Assembly (NCBI GenBank): GCA_025667525.1
Contig: CM046875.1
Coordinates: 199,988,125 to 200,052,124 of the forward strand
Reading direction: 5' to 3'
Origin: Glebionis coronaria
Lineage: Eukaryota > Streptophyta > Magnoliopsida > Asterales > Asteraceae
DNA: 64,000 bases
Both the position numbers and the translations under genes were made by a program. Positions 21,696 through 33,602 of the stretch are shown here, in pieces. Position 1 is the first letter of the stretch. The number at the start of each line of letters is the position of its first letter. Below the pieces are notes generated by a model that saw only the letters and a list, made by a program, of their open reading frames with translations, was not told where the DNA came from and made no database searches.

Positions 21696-24600
21696 TGATG
21701 AGATGGCATTTATACATGATCTCATCGTTCTTTTCGGGCTTTAAATGCATAAAAATGTCATAAAATACCATATATATGCTTGTGTTTGTTTACTTGTGTA
21801 TTTTAGGTATGGATATCGTGAAAAAGACAAAAGATCACAAGAAACAAGGAAAAACGGACACGAGAAACGAAGCCGTACAAAGAACCGGGCCCTAAATCAT
21901 GAAATATTCAACAAATACACCTGAAGATTTGAAGACATGCAAGATTGATCCTCAATGAATGAAGAAATGACACTTAAAACCCTTGTATATTGATAATTAC
22001 AAGTTTGGTCCCTTAAGTTTGTCAAAATTACACAAAAGGTCCTTCAACTTTGAAGAAATGGCAAGTTTAGTCCCTTAACAATTCTAAATTGCTAATTATG
22101 GTCCCTCATGAAGTTAAAGTTGCATTGAAGACCTTTGAAGATCAACATTGTCCAAGATCAGTCCTTCAATTATCCAAAAATGGCAAAAACAACCCTTTGA
22201 AACCTTTTTCCAAAAGTTTGTGCCAAAAATGCAAAGTTGGCAAAGTTTATAACAAAGGAAATAAGTTTTGTGGCTGGAAATACACGTTTTACAAGTTTTA
22301 CCAAAGAACAAGGGCTAAAGTTGTGCAATGAAACATTCAAACACACAAACACGCACCAAACATTTCCAATCCTATAAAAACGGATCAAAATAGTTACTGT
22401 TCACCCTCAAGAACCCAATTTTTACTCCACTTAAAACAAAGGGTAAAAACAAATTACCCAGGCACATGCTTGATTCACATGCCCAGAAACCTATCCCACA
22501 CCAAAAACCCTCATCTCCACTCACTATGGACCCCACCCCCAATTCCCGTTTAGCCAATCACATCACTACTTGGCCTCCAAGTTATTTGACGTGTCCAAAT
22601 CAACAGCTAAGGATCCTTGCTTCATTCCAAAGCTAAAATGAACAGCCAAGATCAAATTGGACAGCACATTCTATCAAAACGTCTAGAAGACTCAAGGGCA
22701 TTATAGGGAATTCAATACTAGGGTTTGTGAATAGTGTAAGCTTGGCATTTGCCTATAAAAGGAGACCTCAACATGTGAGAGTCCCTTTGTTCCAGATTTT
22801 AGCTTTTAAATCTTTGTAATTCCTTTTTATGAAATAAAGTTTGAATTTCTAAAAATTTTGAGTTCTTTTCTGTTATTTATAAAAGTTGGTGTTTGATAAG
22901 CTAAAATCTAAGTTCCATTTGATTGTTTAGACCTTCCTTAATCTTGTGGTTAAGGCACGTCTAGGTTTATAAGGTTTTCAAGGTTCAAAAACCTTGAAAT
23001 CCTAGTTTCTGAATTTTGGCTATTATTGTGTACTAACCCTTAGCCATAAGCCTTGAGCTCCTTCAAGCTTGTTGACACCAAGCCTGGGAAGAGTTCTAAG
23101 CCTTTGGTTGAGTTGTTTGCTGTTTTGTGTTGAAGACATATCATAATCAAAGCCTTGTTCTACTTTGAACATCAGCAGGCTTTGATCTTCTTCTTTGAAG
23201 GACCTTGTTCTTGTTCTAGCTGTTAAACAAGGTCCAAAGAGCATAGCTGGCCCTCCTAGGATGTTGTGGAGGGCAGGTATAATCACTTGTTTAAGATTCC
23301 TCTAAATATTTCATGTTTATGCCTGTTTTGGATTTGGTGCTTTGATTTTGAGTTCTTGTGATTAAGCTGGTGATTTTTATGTTTGATTCTGTTAGTTGCT
23401 ACCTAGGAAGTGTTTTTGATCATTAAAATCAGTAGGTTATTAGTAAGAATCACAAGTTACTTTGTTAAGTAGTTGATTAAGGGGTGTTTGGGTTTACTGC
23501 ATGAATTGGATTTGTGGTTTGTTGAGAGCTGGTTTTGTGATTGCAAGTGTTAGTTTCTGTTTATTTGGTGCTATTGTTCATCTGTTTGCAGGTTTTGAGG
23601 TTTGAAACACATAGATTCATAAAATAGGTCATAAAATCTTGTTTACTTGGTGAATTTGACTGAAATTTAGGGGACACCTAGATCTAATCATAGACTAGGG
23701 TTAACAAGTGTTAAATCTAGGTTAATTACACTAGGGAAGAAGGGTTTGAGGCTTGAATCTGGATCTAGTGTCAAATAGATCAGCAAATAGTTTCTGCATA
23801 TGCACCTTGTTCATCAGTAACTTTTTATGCTTTGATCTTGTTGTTTACTTTGATTTAGTGTTTGATTTAAGTTGATTTGTGCTTATTCATAGTTTATATA
23901 GCTTGTGTATGCATCCTGTTAAGTTTGGTGGCTTATTCATGCTAAAAATGCTTATTAAGTGCATAACTGCTTATTTCCATGTCTGTGCATGATCTGGTGA
24001 CTGTTTGATCATTTGTGGCTTATTGTGTGAACCAAATTGTGATTTTCTTGTTGCTATTGACTCCTTGTGATTCACTGATCACAAGGGTGCCTTTGTTTCC
24101 AATTGAATCCAACTAAATCTCTCTAAAAAGCTTGGTCAAATAGTCAAGGCAGTGGGAACTCCTTTCCCCTGCTAGTTACCACTACTAGTGTTACTTGAGT
24201 GTCAGCTTATCAATAAGCTATAATAGCTTATTTTAACCAGCAACAACTTGGATTTTGTAATAGGTGCTCATTATTTGACCCATTTGTTCATACTGGAGCA
24301 TTCGGTGCGTTGACTTTAGGGTTTGACTAGAAAACCAACTTAATTGACTTTTTTATAAGTGCTTATTGGCTTATTCTGGATTTTTAATATTATTTTATTA
24401 TTATTTTTCAAATTTCACATTTTTCAACTTTTTTTATTTTTCTTAGCTTAATTACATTAAAATAGGAATTTAGAAACTTTTAGAATAATTTTATCACTTT
24501 TAGTTTAATTTTTATAATTATTTTAAGTTTTATTAGTTTTTAAATCATTTTAAATAGTTTTTATTAGTTTAAAAATTTCTAAAAATAGTTTTTAATCTTT

Positions 24601-25063
24601 TTAGGTCATTTTAGAGGTTTATCAATTGAAAAATCTTTGTTTGGGCTTTTTGATAATTTATTTGATTTTTAGGGCTTTAATTAGCATTTAAAAATTGAAT
24701 ATTTAATTATTTAAAAGGTTTGAAAAAGTTTTGATTATTGGTAAACTCTTAGTTTATTTATTTTAATTTTTGGTGAATTTTTGTTAATTTTTAGAATTTA
24801 TTTTTATTTTGGTAGTTTTTACGGTTTTACGTTTTGTCGTCGTAGTAGTAATTTCACGTCTTCGTCATTCTCTTTTCTCATCCCCTTCTAAACCAATCAT
24901 TAATCACAAACATTTAACAAGTTTTTCACACACATATACCTCCTTGGGAAACGAACTTTCACCTCATTTGGGTCATTAACACTTGGTTTTTCCTAAAGCC
25001 ATTTGTTTAATACTTTCCGCTTTTACGCTCCTTTTCCTAAAGGACGTATTAATACCACAATCA
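21696..25063 (+). repeat. E2 5' LTR
   Basis: 3,368 bp. Matches 33603-36007 plus 46236-47771 but lacks a 561-bp block (present at 46516-47076); the junction is at 24379/24380 with TGG microhomology. TATAAAA at 22754-22760 and AATAAA near 22832. Multiple GCTTATT motifs occur from about 23880 to 24380. The 80-codon frame at 22089-22331 lies upstream of the TATA box and is not supported as a gene. Confidence 0.92.
22754..22760 (+). promoter_or_regulatory. TATA box, E2 5' LTR
   Basis: TATAAAA within GCCTATAAAAGGAG, also present at 34661-34667 in the 3' LTR. About 1,058 bp into the LTR, so U3 is long. Confidence 0.65.
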
Positions 25064-25067
25064 ATTT

Positions 25068-25084
25068 TGGCGCCGCTGCCGGGG
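25068..25084 (+). other. Primer binding site (tRNA-Asp) of E2
   Basis: TGGCGCCGCTGCCGGGG, four bases after the 5' LTR. Close to the canonical Athila primer site, complementary to the tRNA-Asp 3' end. Confidence 0.9.
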
Positions 25085-25766
25085 AGGTGTGTCGTGATTA
25101 ATTTGCATTGCTGTTTTTAATATTAACCATATATAGTATTTGTATTAGTAGAACTCTACTAATACGTATTATCGGTTTTCTTGGTTTTTCTTGTGAAATT
25201 ATTATTACTATATTGTATTAAGTATCACAACAAATATACAATATCTCCAAAAGTGTGAAAACACAACCTTAATTGGGATTTCATCTCCTAATTATTGTAT
25301 TCGAATCTCAAACAAAAAGAAAAAGGCAAAAATAGATAAATACTTTCGTGAAGCTCGATTTTGAAAAATACGAACTATAAGGTGGGTATAAGGCGGGTAT
25401 TATAAAATATACCCTAAGGAAAAAGGCTCTTAAGTTCTTCGCGCCGCCTCGTTTCCCCGCTTGCTTGTGAGTATTTTGAGATTGAAGGCTAATCGAGGGT
25501 TTTGCCGCCCAAAGTATTATTACGTATAATATATTTGCTTGGTTTCTTTGTGATTAAACCCTCTTGAACAATTTGGTTTTCACCAAAGTTCTAAAGTCAT
25601 TCGAAGGCGCTCACTCCACGTGATCGTTTTCATTCCTTTGAGGCTTCTTTAATCAAGAGTTTGATTCACCAAAGTTCTAAAGTCATCAAAAACACAAAAA
25701 AATTGAAAATTCACAAAACACCCAAAAAGAATCTTCTTTGCTCACCTCCCATTCTTCGTGAAGTTT
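25085..25766 (+). other. E2 leader between primer site and gag
   Basis: About 680 bp of AT-rich untranslated leader. I see no gene. It contains a short duplicated phrase CACCAAAGTTCTAAAGTCAT (near 25584 and 25668). Confidence 0.6.
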
Positions 25767-27485
25767 ATGATCACTCGTAATCAAGCTTAACGAGCTCGTA
25801 AACGTCTTCAAAAGCAAGTCAATCAAGAGTCGTTGATTGAGGAACAAACTCCAATTGTTGAACCTATTGTAGAACAAGAAGTCGTCATGGCTAATCGTAC
25901 TATGATGGAGTTGCTACAAGCACCCACCGAGGGTTTTGGAGAGGCCATTTTGATTCCCGCTATCCTTGCGGAGAATTTCGAGATTAAGACGGGTTTAATG
26001 TCGATGTTGCAAGCAAATAAGTTTCGAGGTCATGAGAAAGACAACCCGCATTATCACATTAGAAATTTTAATCGTCTCACCGCTACTAGCAAGTTTAAGG
26101 ATGTTCCACATGACGCCATTAAGATGATGTTGTTTCCATACTCGTTAGATGGACCCGCTAAAATTTGGCTTGAGAAAGAACCGCCAAATTCGATTTTGAC
26201 ATGGGGTGATCTCGTTTCTAAGTTTGTGAACAAATTTTTCCCACCATCTAAAACAACACATTTGAAAAATGAGATTTCACGATTTGTGCAACGTAATAAT
26301 GAAAGTTTTTCAATGGCATGGGAACGATTTAAAGAGATGTTACATGAATGTCCACACCATGATTTTACGAAATTACATCAAGTTGATACTTTTTATAATG
26401 GGCTTAATGATCATGAACGAGATTATTTGAATGCCGCCGCGGGTGGTAATTTTTTGTGCAAAACGACCAATGAGGCTTTACAAATCATCGAGAATAGATC
26501 TAAGGTTTATAGCCCTCGTAACACACCGAGTGTTGCCAATATGGGTTCGTCATCGACGTCATCGTCTCGTAGCATTAATGCCTTACATGATGAAGCTAAT
26601 GAGGAAAATCGGTTTTTCGATAGATTTGCTAATCTTAAGTCCCATTGGAAAGCTCAAGAAGCTTCAAATTCCGCTTCGGTTAAAGCGGTTGCTAAGAGTT
26701 GTTTGTCTTGTGGTGGAGCTCATGATCTTTCCGAGTTCATTACCGCGGATGGTAATACTTCGAGTGCTTACGTAGCAACAGGAACTTATAACCAAAACAG
26801 CCTAGGTTCTCGTCCAAATCAAGCTCCACCAAATCAAAATGCTAATAACTATCGAAATAACAACCAAGGTGGTAATTACCAAGGCAATTCACGTAACTAC
26901 AACAAAGGGAATTATCAAAATGGGAATGGACAAGTTTCTAATCAAAACCAAAACCGTGATTTTCAAAACACTACACAAGGTTTTCAAAATGCTCACACTA
27001 AAAATCTTCAAGGATAATTTTTGGATTATGCTAAAGCAAATGATGCTAAATTTGATAACATGCAACGTGAGATGATTAGTTTAAGATCCGAGTTGAAAAA
27101 CGAGCTTAAAAACGAACTTGCTAATGAACTTAAAAATCATGCCAATAAAATGGAAGGAAATGTTCTACGTCTTCAACAAAATCAAAAAAAGATGGAATTA
27201 GGACAACATGAGATTAAGCAAGAGTTGTTAAAAGCGGATGCTAGGCAATCAAAATTTGAGGACCGAATGGCTAAAATGTTTGAAGCAATCATGTGTAAAC
27301 CCTCTTCCTCGGGTGGTCTTCCTAGTGATATCATTGCAAACCCGAAGGGAGAAATGAAGGTTATTACTACACGAAGTGGTAAAACTTTCAAAGAACCAAT
27401 CTCTCGTCCAAGTACTTCTACGGAGAAGGAAATCGAGAAAGAACCCGAGGTGATGGTAGAAAAGGAGCACATTACAATCCCATGA
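25767..27485 (+). pseudogene. gag: E2 gag
   Basis: The original start is probably ATG 25767 (MITRNQ), with an in-frame TAA at 25788-25790; the frame is then open from 25791 to 27014. Retrotransposon gag domain with PAKIWLEKEPPNSILTW, KFFPPS and DTFYNGL. The zinc knuckle is degenerate: CLSCGGAHDLSEF has Phe where E1 and E6 have the last Cys. An Asn/Gln/Gly-rich tail follows, then TAA 27015-27017, a Lys/Glu-rich coiled coil (27021-27250), and TGA 27483-27485. All stops are in the same frame as pol, so three nonsense mutations, not frameshifts, silence it. Confidence 0.9.
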
Positions 27486-30209
27486 AGTACCGCTCAAACC
27501 ACACCTACGGTTGAACCAATACCAATTGTGGAACCCGATATTCCAAGGCCGTTGCCTAATGACCAACCCACGCCACCTTTACCCTACCCTTCGAGACGAA
27601 ACAAAGAGAAAATGCAAGAACGTAACAAACAACAAATCGAGCTTTTTATTAAGATGTTTCAACAAGTGCATTTTGATGTGAGTTTAGCCGACGCGTTGTT
27701 ATATATGCCTCGTTTCACTTCCACTTTTAAAAGTATGATGAGCGATAAGGAAAAGCTTTCAAAGCTTTCTAATTGTTCTTCGGTTTATCTTAACCGCATA
27801 CCGGAAAAAGTTGGTGACCCCGGAAAGTTTCTCATTCCTTGTGATATACAAGATATGAAAGAATGCCTCGCCTTGGCCGATCTTGGTGCGAGCATTAATT
27901 TGATGCCATTTTCCATTTGGAAATCGCTTTCGCTTCCGACTCTTATTCCTTCGAACATGTCTATCGAGATGGCCGATCATTCTACGATTTTAGCATGTGG
28001 AGTAGCCGAAGATGTTTTCGTGAAAGTGGGGAAGTTCTACTATCCCGTTGATTTTATAGTAGTTGACATCCCCGCGGATCCTCAAGTTCCTCTAATTTTA
28101 GGTCATTCGTTTTTAGACACCTCGAGATCGCTTATCGACGTTCATGCAAGGACTATTACTTTGAGATTCACCGAAGAGGAACTTGTTATAAACGCTACTC
28201 AAAACTCGAAACCTTCTCATGTTTATGCAATCGCTACCATCAATCACATTGACATCGTTGATGTGGTTTGCGATGAGTTTTCACAAGAACTGTTAGGTTT
28301 TTCCGATAGTTCGTCGAGTGGCAATCCCACTATTATGGATCCGATTCTTGCTAATTCCACACCAAATCTCACTCCATTCCAAGGAGGCAATCTCACTTCA
28401 AATGAAATCGACAATGAAGATGAGGTGTTGATTAGTGATGATACTTCTATTCCACCATTTCTTCCGCCGATGGGAGTTATGAGTGTTGAACCAAAATCTT
28501 CAATCGAGGAACCACTTATCCTTGAATTGAAAGATCTTCCATCTCACCTTGAATACGCATTCTTGGAAGGTGATGACAAGTTGCTGGTTATTATTGCAAA
28601 AGTTCTTGCTAATGATGAAAAAACCGAGCTCTTGAAAGTTCTTAAAGCTCATAAAGGGGCAATTGCGTGGAAAATTTCCGACATTAAGGGTATTTACCAA
28701 AAATTTTGTACTCACAAGATATTAATGGAGGAGGACTACAAACCCGCAATTCAAAGTCAAAGAAGGGTGAATCCCAAAATTCATGATGTCATTAAAAAGG
28801 AGGTTCTTAAACTCCTTGACGCGGGAATGATTTATCCTATCTCCGATAGCCCATGGGTGAGCCCAATCCATTGTGTCCCTAAAAAGGGAGGAATGACCGT
28901 TGTGCCTAATGAAAACAACGAGTTAATTCCCACTCGTGTTGTGACCGGTTGGAGGGTGTGTATTGACTACCGAAAGTTAAATGACGCCACTCGTAAAGAC
29001 CACTTTCCTTTGCCCTTCATGGATCAAATGTTGGAGCGACTCGCGGGAAATGAATTCTATTGCTTTTTAGATGGTTTTTCCGGTTACTTTCAAATCCCTA
29101 TCGACCCTCGTGATCAAGAGAAGACTACGTTTACGTGTCCTTATGGAACGTTTGCTTATCGTAGGATGCCTTTCGGACTTTGTAATGCACCGGGTACGTT
29201 TCAACGGTGTATGATGGCGATTTTTCACGATATGATCGAGAAGTCGATGAAAGTGTTTATGGATGACTTTTTGGTGTTTGGCAATTCGTTCACGTCATGT
29301 TTATCTAATCTCGAGAAAATGTTAAAACGTTGTGAAGAAACCAATCTTGTGCTTAATTGGGAAAAATGTCATTTCATGTGTAAACAAGGGATCGTCTTAG
29401 GACATAAGGTGTCGAAAGCGGGGATTGAGGTCGATAAAGCTAAGGTAGACGTCATCGCCAAGTTACCTCATCCCAAAACCGTTAAGGGAGTTAGGAGTTT
29501 CCTAGGCCACGCGGGCTTTAATCTTCGTTTCATCAAGGACTTTTCGAAAATCTCTCGACCTATGACACACCTTCTCGAGAAGGATGCTCCTTTTAACTTC
29601 AATGAGGATTGTGTTAGAGCTTTCGAAACTTTCAAAAGGAAACTTACCGAAGCTCCAATTCTTGTTGCTCCTAATTGGGAATTACCCTTTGAAATCATGT
29701 GCGATGCAAGTGATTATGCTATAGGGGCCGTCTTAGGGCAACGTTATGACAAGCATTTCCGTCCTATCCACTATGCTAGTAAGACGATGACCGAGGCTCA
29801 ATTAAAGTACACCACAACGGAAAAGGAATTCCTTGCCGTGGTCTATGCTTTTGAGAAATTCCGACCTTATCTCATCTTAACTAAAAGCATTGTGTATACC
29901 GACCATTCGGCTATCAAGTATCTCTTAGCTAAGCAAGATGCTAAGCCGAGATTGCTTCGTTGGATGCTCCTCCTCCAAGAATTTGGTGTCACCGTGCTTG
30001 ACAAAAAAGGAGCCGAGAATCTAGCGGCCGATCATCTCTCTCATCTAGAAGATCCTCACAAAGATGTTTTCGAGAACAAGGAAATCACCGAAGGTTTTCC
30101 TCTCGAGACTCTCGGTGTAGTGAATTCTAAAGACACCACCCCATGGTTTGCCGACATTGCAAATTACCATGCGGGTAATTTCATAATCAAGGGTATGACG
30201 ACACAATAA
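27486..30209 (+). pseudogene. pol: E2 protease, reverse transcriptase and RNase H
   Basis: An 893-codon open stretch from 27528, in frame with gag. Protease has [13 protein letters not shown] (~residue 118) and PLILGHSFLDTSR. RT has [24 protein letters not shown] (~476) and catalytic FMDDF (~577). RNase H has CDASDYAIGAVL (~724), YTDHSAIKYL (~789) and AADHLS (~833). The TAA at 30207-30209 is at a Gln in E1 (SQQKKKFF), that is CAA to TAA. Catalytic residues are otherwise retained, so this RT copy looks better preserved than its polyprotein context. Athila-lineage RT. Confidence 0.94.
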
Positions 30210-31429
30210 AAGCGAAAATTCTTTCGTGACGTCAAGTTCTATTTTTGGGACGACCCTTATCTTTTTCGGGTTTGTGCGGATCAACTCGTTTGACGTTGTG
30301 TTTTTGGTGCCGAAGCTTCTAATATCCTTAGAGCTTGTCACGAGGGACCCACGGGAGGTCACCACGGTGCTAATCTCACGGCTAAGAAAGTGTTCGATAC
30401 CTACTTCTTTTGGCCTTCTATCTATCGTGATGCACACGCACTTGTGAAGTCGTGTGATTCGTGCCAACGTCAAGGAAAATCATCTCAACGTGATGAAATG
30501 CCGCAAAACATAATTCAAGTGTGTGAGATTTTCGACATATGGGGAATAGACTTTATGGGGCCGTTCCCATCGTCTCATGGCAACAAATATATCCTCGTCG
30601 CGATGGACTACCTTTCTAAGTGGGTGGAAGCTAAGGCTTTGCCTACTAATGATGCTCGTGTGGTAGTGAAGTTTTTAAAGCAATTATTCTCTCGGTTCGG
30701 AACCCCTCGTGCTATTATAAGCGATCGTGGAACCCATTTTTGTAATGACCAATTCGAAAAAGTCTTAAAGAAATATGTAGTTACCCATCGTCTTTCTACG
30801 GCTTATCACCCGCAAACGAGTGGGCAAGTCGAGGTTTCGAACCGAGCTTTGAAGAGGATTTTAGAGAGGTCAATTGGAGAAAACCGTGCTTCATGGTCCG
30901 AGAAACTCGATGACGCTTTATGGGCCTTTAGGACCGCTTATAAGACACCTATCGGTTGCACTCCTTATAAGTTAGTCTATGGGAAGAATTGTCATTTGCC
31001 CATTGAATTGGAGCATAAGGCATATTGGGCCCTTAAGCATGCAAATTTTGACTTGAAGACCGCAGGAGATCACCGAAAAATACAATTGAATGAATTGGAT
31101 GAACTTAGAGATAATGCTTATGAAAATTCATTGATTTTTAAAGAGAAAACTAAAAAGTTTCATGATTCAAAGATTAAAAACCGTGTTTTAACGTTGGTGA
31201 TCAAGTGTTACTTTTTAACTCGAGACTTAAGATATTTTCTGGGAAATTGAAATCTCGTTGGTCGGGTCCTTTCACCGTTACACAAGTGTTTCCTTATGGG
31301 ACCATCGAGCTAGCTCAAGATGACGGTCCTAACTTCAAGGTGAATGGACATAGGCTTAAGCACTACTTTGGTGGGGAAATTCCTTCAATGGTTGACCTCG
31401 ACCAAGTCACTTTCCCCAATGATAATTAG
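30210..31429 (+). pseudogene. int: E2 integrase
   Basis: Begins in frame after TAA 30207. A TGA near 30292 replaces the first Arg of the RRC seen in E1 (CGA to TGA). HHCC finger: [12 protein letters not shown] (~30330) and CDSCQRQG (~30455). DDE core: [10 protein letters not shown] (~30540), ISDRGTHF (~30718), GQVEVSNR (~30826). A one-base deletion near 31187 shifts the frame; the C-terminal SRWSGPF and PYGTIELAQ module continues to TAG 31427-31429. Unlike E1 the catalytic core has no internal stop. Confidence 0.91.
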
Positions 31430-33602
31430 CATTGAGGGGATCGAGTCGAGCTCATGACTCGGTAATCAAAAACGAGGTGCCTCGTGGGGGAGATCCTATG
31501 CTTATCCTATTATGCTTACTATTCACTAATAAGGGGACTTGTACCCTTCCAACTCGTTGTCTCGTGGTTGTTTGTGATTGTGTTATCTAGATCATCATCA
31601 TCTACGATTGAAGACTCTCGTGTTCGGTTACGTGAGCCTCCATCGTTTGTTTGAAGAAGTTTTTCACGAATCCATGACATATCCTTTATTGTTCTAACAA
31701 TTATCTTTTAGCATACTTAATAAACGGCTTTAGATATATTGTTGATCACCCTTTCCATGCTAGATCCTAAGCATTCGATTCTTCGTCTCTAGTATGGGGG
31801 TCCTCCACGTTTAGACTCGAAACATTGAGGACAATGTTTACTTTTAGTATGGGGGGGGGGGTGAATAGATACTTGCTTTGCTACGCCCTCACGTGCTCTA
31901 ATTTTCATATGTTTTGTTTTGTTGCTAATAAGGCTAAAAATGGCCCAATTTTAAATTTTTTCTTAGTTTTCATAAGTGTTTTTGAGACACGAATGTATAT
32001 TTTCCGTTGGGTAGAATAAGAGCTAATTTTTGACTTGATGGGCATTTGGAGCCCTTTACATTCCTTAACCCGCTCAATTCAAGTTTTGCTAGACTTTTAT
32101 ATAGGGAACTTTAAAACGCGAAAGTCTTAGCTCATTCGGGTTAAGAACAAGAACTTTTCGCAAGTTCCTATAATTGATCCTAGAAAGTCACTTATCAAGG
32201 GAACTATAAAACTCATTCTCTAAACTTGAAAAAGTCCAAGAAAGTGCAAGATCCTATAGGTGGCTTGAAAACCCAAAACTTTGATTTGATATAGTCTTAA
32301 TGAAAGCTAATCCAAATTTGGCTTAATTATGACTTGCATGGCTAAGTATTCACGAGTCTCTTTAATTAGAGGTCTTTATATAGTGAAGAATGAGAAATGA
32401 TAGAGTTAGACAAGTGATCATGCTAAACGTAGAACATGAAAATGTTCTATCAAAAACTCATATGTCTTTAATTGTGGCTTTTTCTTCCCATAAGATCAAT
32501 GCATTATGAACAAACAATAATTGCAATAAGTAAGGTCGTACGATTTAAAAGGTTACCTAGCTTCTAGCCCAAGATCGTTTAAAAGTTGCTCGTGGTTGAA
32601 TAGAGTTCATAGCCAAGGCATAACTTATTGAAGCGGGACGTGAAGATTGGTGAAGATCCAAAAAGGCCCTAACAAGGCATGAGGAGATTTATTTTTGCTA
32701 AAGATCCAAGATGATGTGAAGTATCATTATTCCAACATCAATATGAAGGATCGAGACACACGACGAAAAGCAATTACTCCCCTAAAGATCATGGAGAAAG
32801 TCTATCCAAAAAGACCCTTACAAGGTATGAGGATAAATATATCCAAGTCCGAAAAGGAGGCGGATCGTTGTATATCAAAATCCAAAGTAAAGATTGAAGA
32901 AAAAGGATGAAGTCGTGGTCCAAATATGAAGAATCTCTCAAAAACATCAAGTGAAGAAATTCCAAATATATGAAGAGAAGACCATAATTTCAAGAACGTC
33001 TTCCCAAGATTTGAAGTATGAAGTACATGCCAAATATCGGTCCGAGAAAGGTCTCAAATCGTGAAACGAGTTATGCCAAGATATGAACTTAAGGAGATAC
33101 ACGAGAAGCCGTTTTAAAAGATTTTGTCCTTCGGCTAATTATCAATTAAATCGTGCTACTTTTTTTTCGGACTAATAAATACTCAAATAAGTCAATATGA
33201 ATCACTTGTGATCCATGACAAATAGTTAAAAAATGCTAGTAACCCATTTCCTTTCACAATAACTAGGATTGCGGGGAGAAAAAGTATTACACAATTTAGA
33301 CGTATGAGTAGTGTTAACATTGTGACTTGTACCAACAATGATCTCGCTTTTGCACTTAGCATGGAATGTATGACAATCAAGGATGACGAAGTTTACTCTA
33401 AGGGACATTTACTTGTTTCTATTCTTTGACCCTAAAAGTCACACTCATGATGAAAATCATACATTATGTCTTTACACATTCTCGTAGTATGTTGCAAGTC
33501 TTTTACTTTTCAATAAAGGTTAATAAATTTGAACTTTGGTGATGCTTAGATACTTTATTCTAGCATTGCGTGAGGGCACGGCAATGGCTTAGTATGGGGG
33601 AG
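31430..33602 (+). other. E2 conserved non-coding 3' region, two hairpin plus purine-tract modules
   Basis: No supported gene. Hairpin GAGTC(8 nt)GACTC at 31443-31460, 14 nt after the integrase stop. AAACATTG-AGGA-CAATGTTT at 31820-31839 followed by TTAGTATG and an 11-G run (31851-31861). The central part (about 32040-33190) aligns with E1 and E6. Terminal arms CATTGC (33564-33569) and GCAATG (33581-33586) precede TTAGTATGGGGGAG and the 3' LTR. Confidence 0.75.

Noticed and set aside
22089..22331. 80-codon frame, also at 33957-34238, with Cys/Lys-rich middle
   Set aside because: It lies in U3 of both E2 LTRs, upstream of the TATA box; its conservation is due to the LTR being duplicated.
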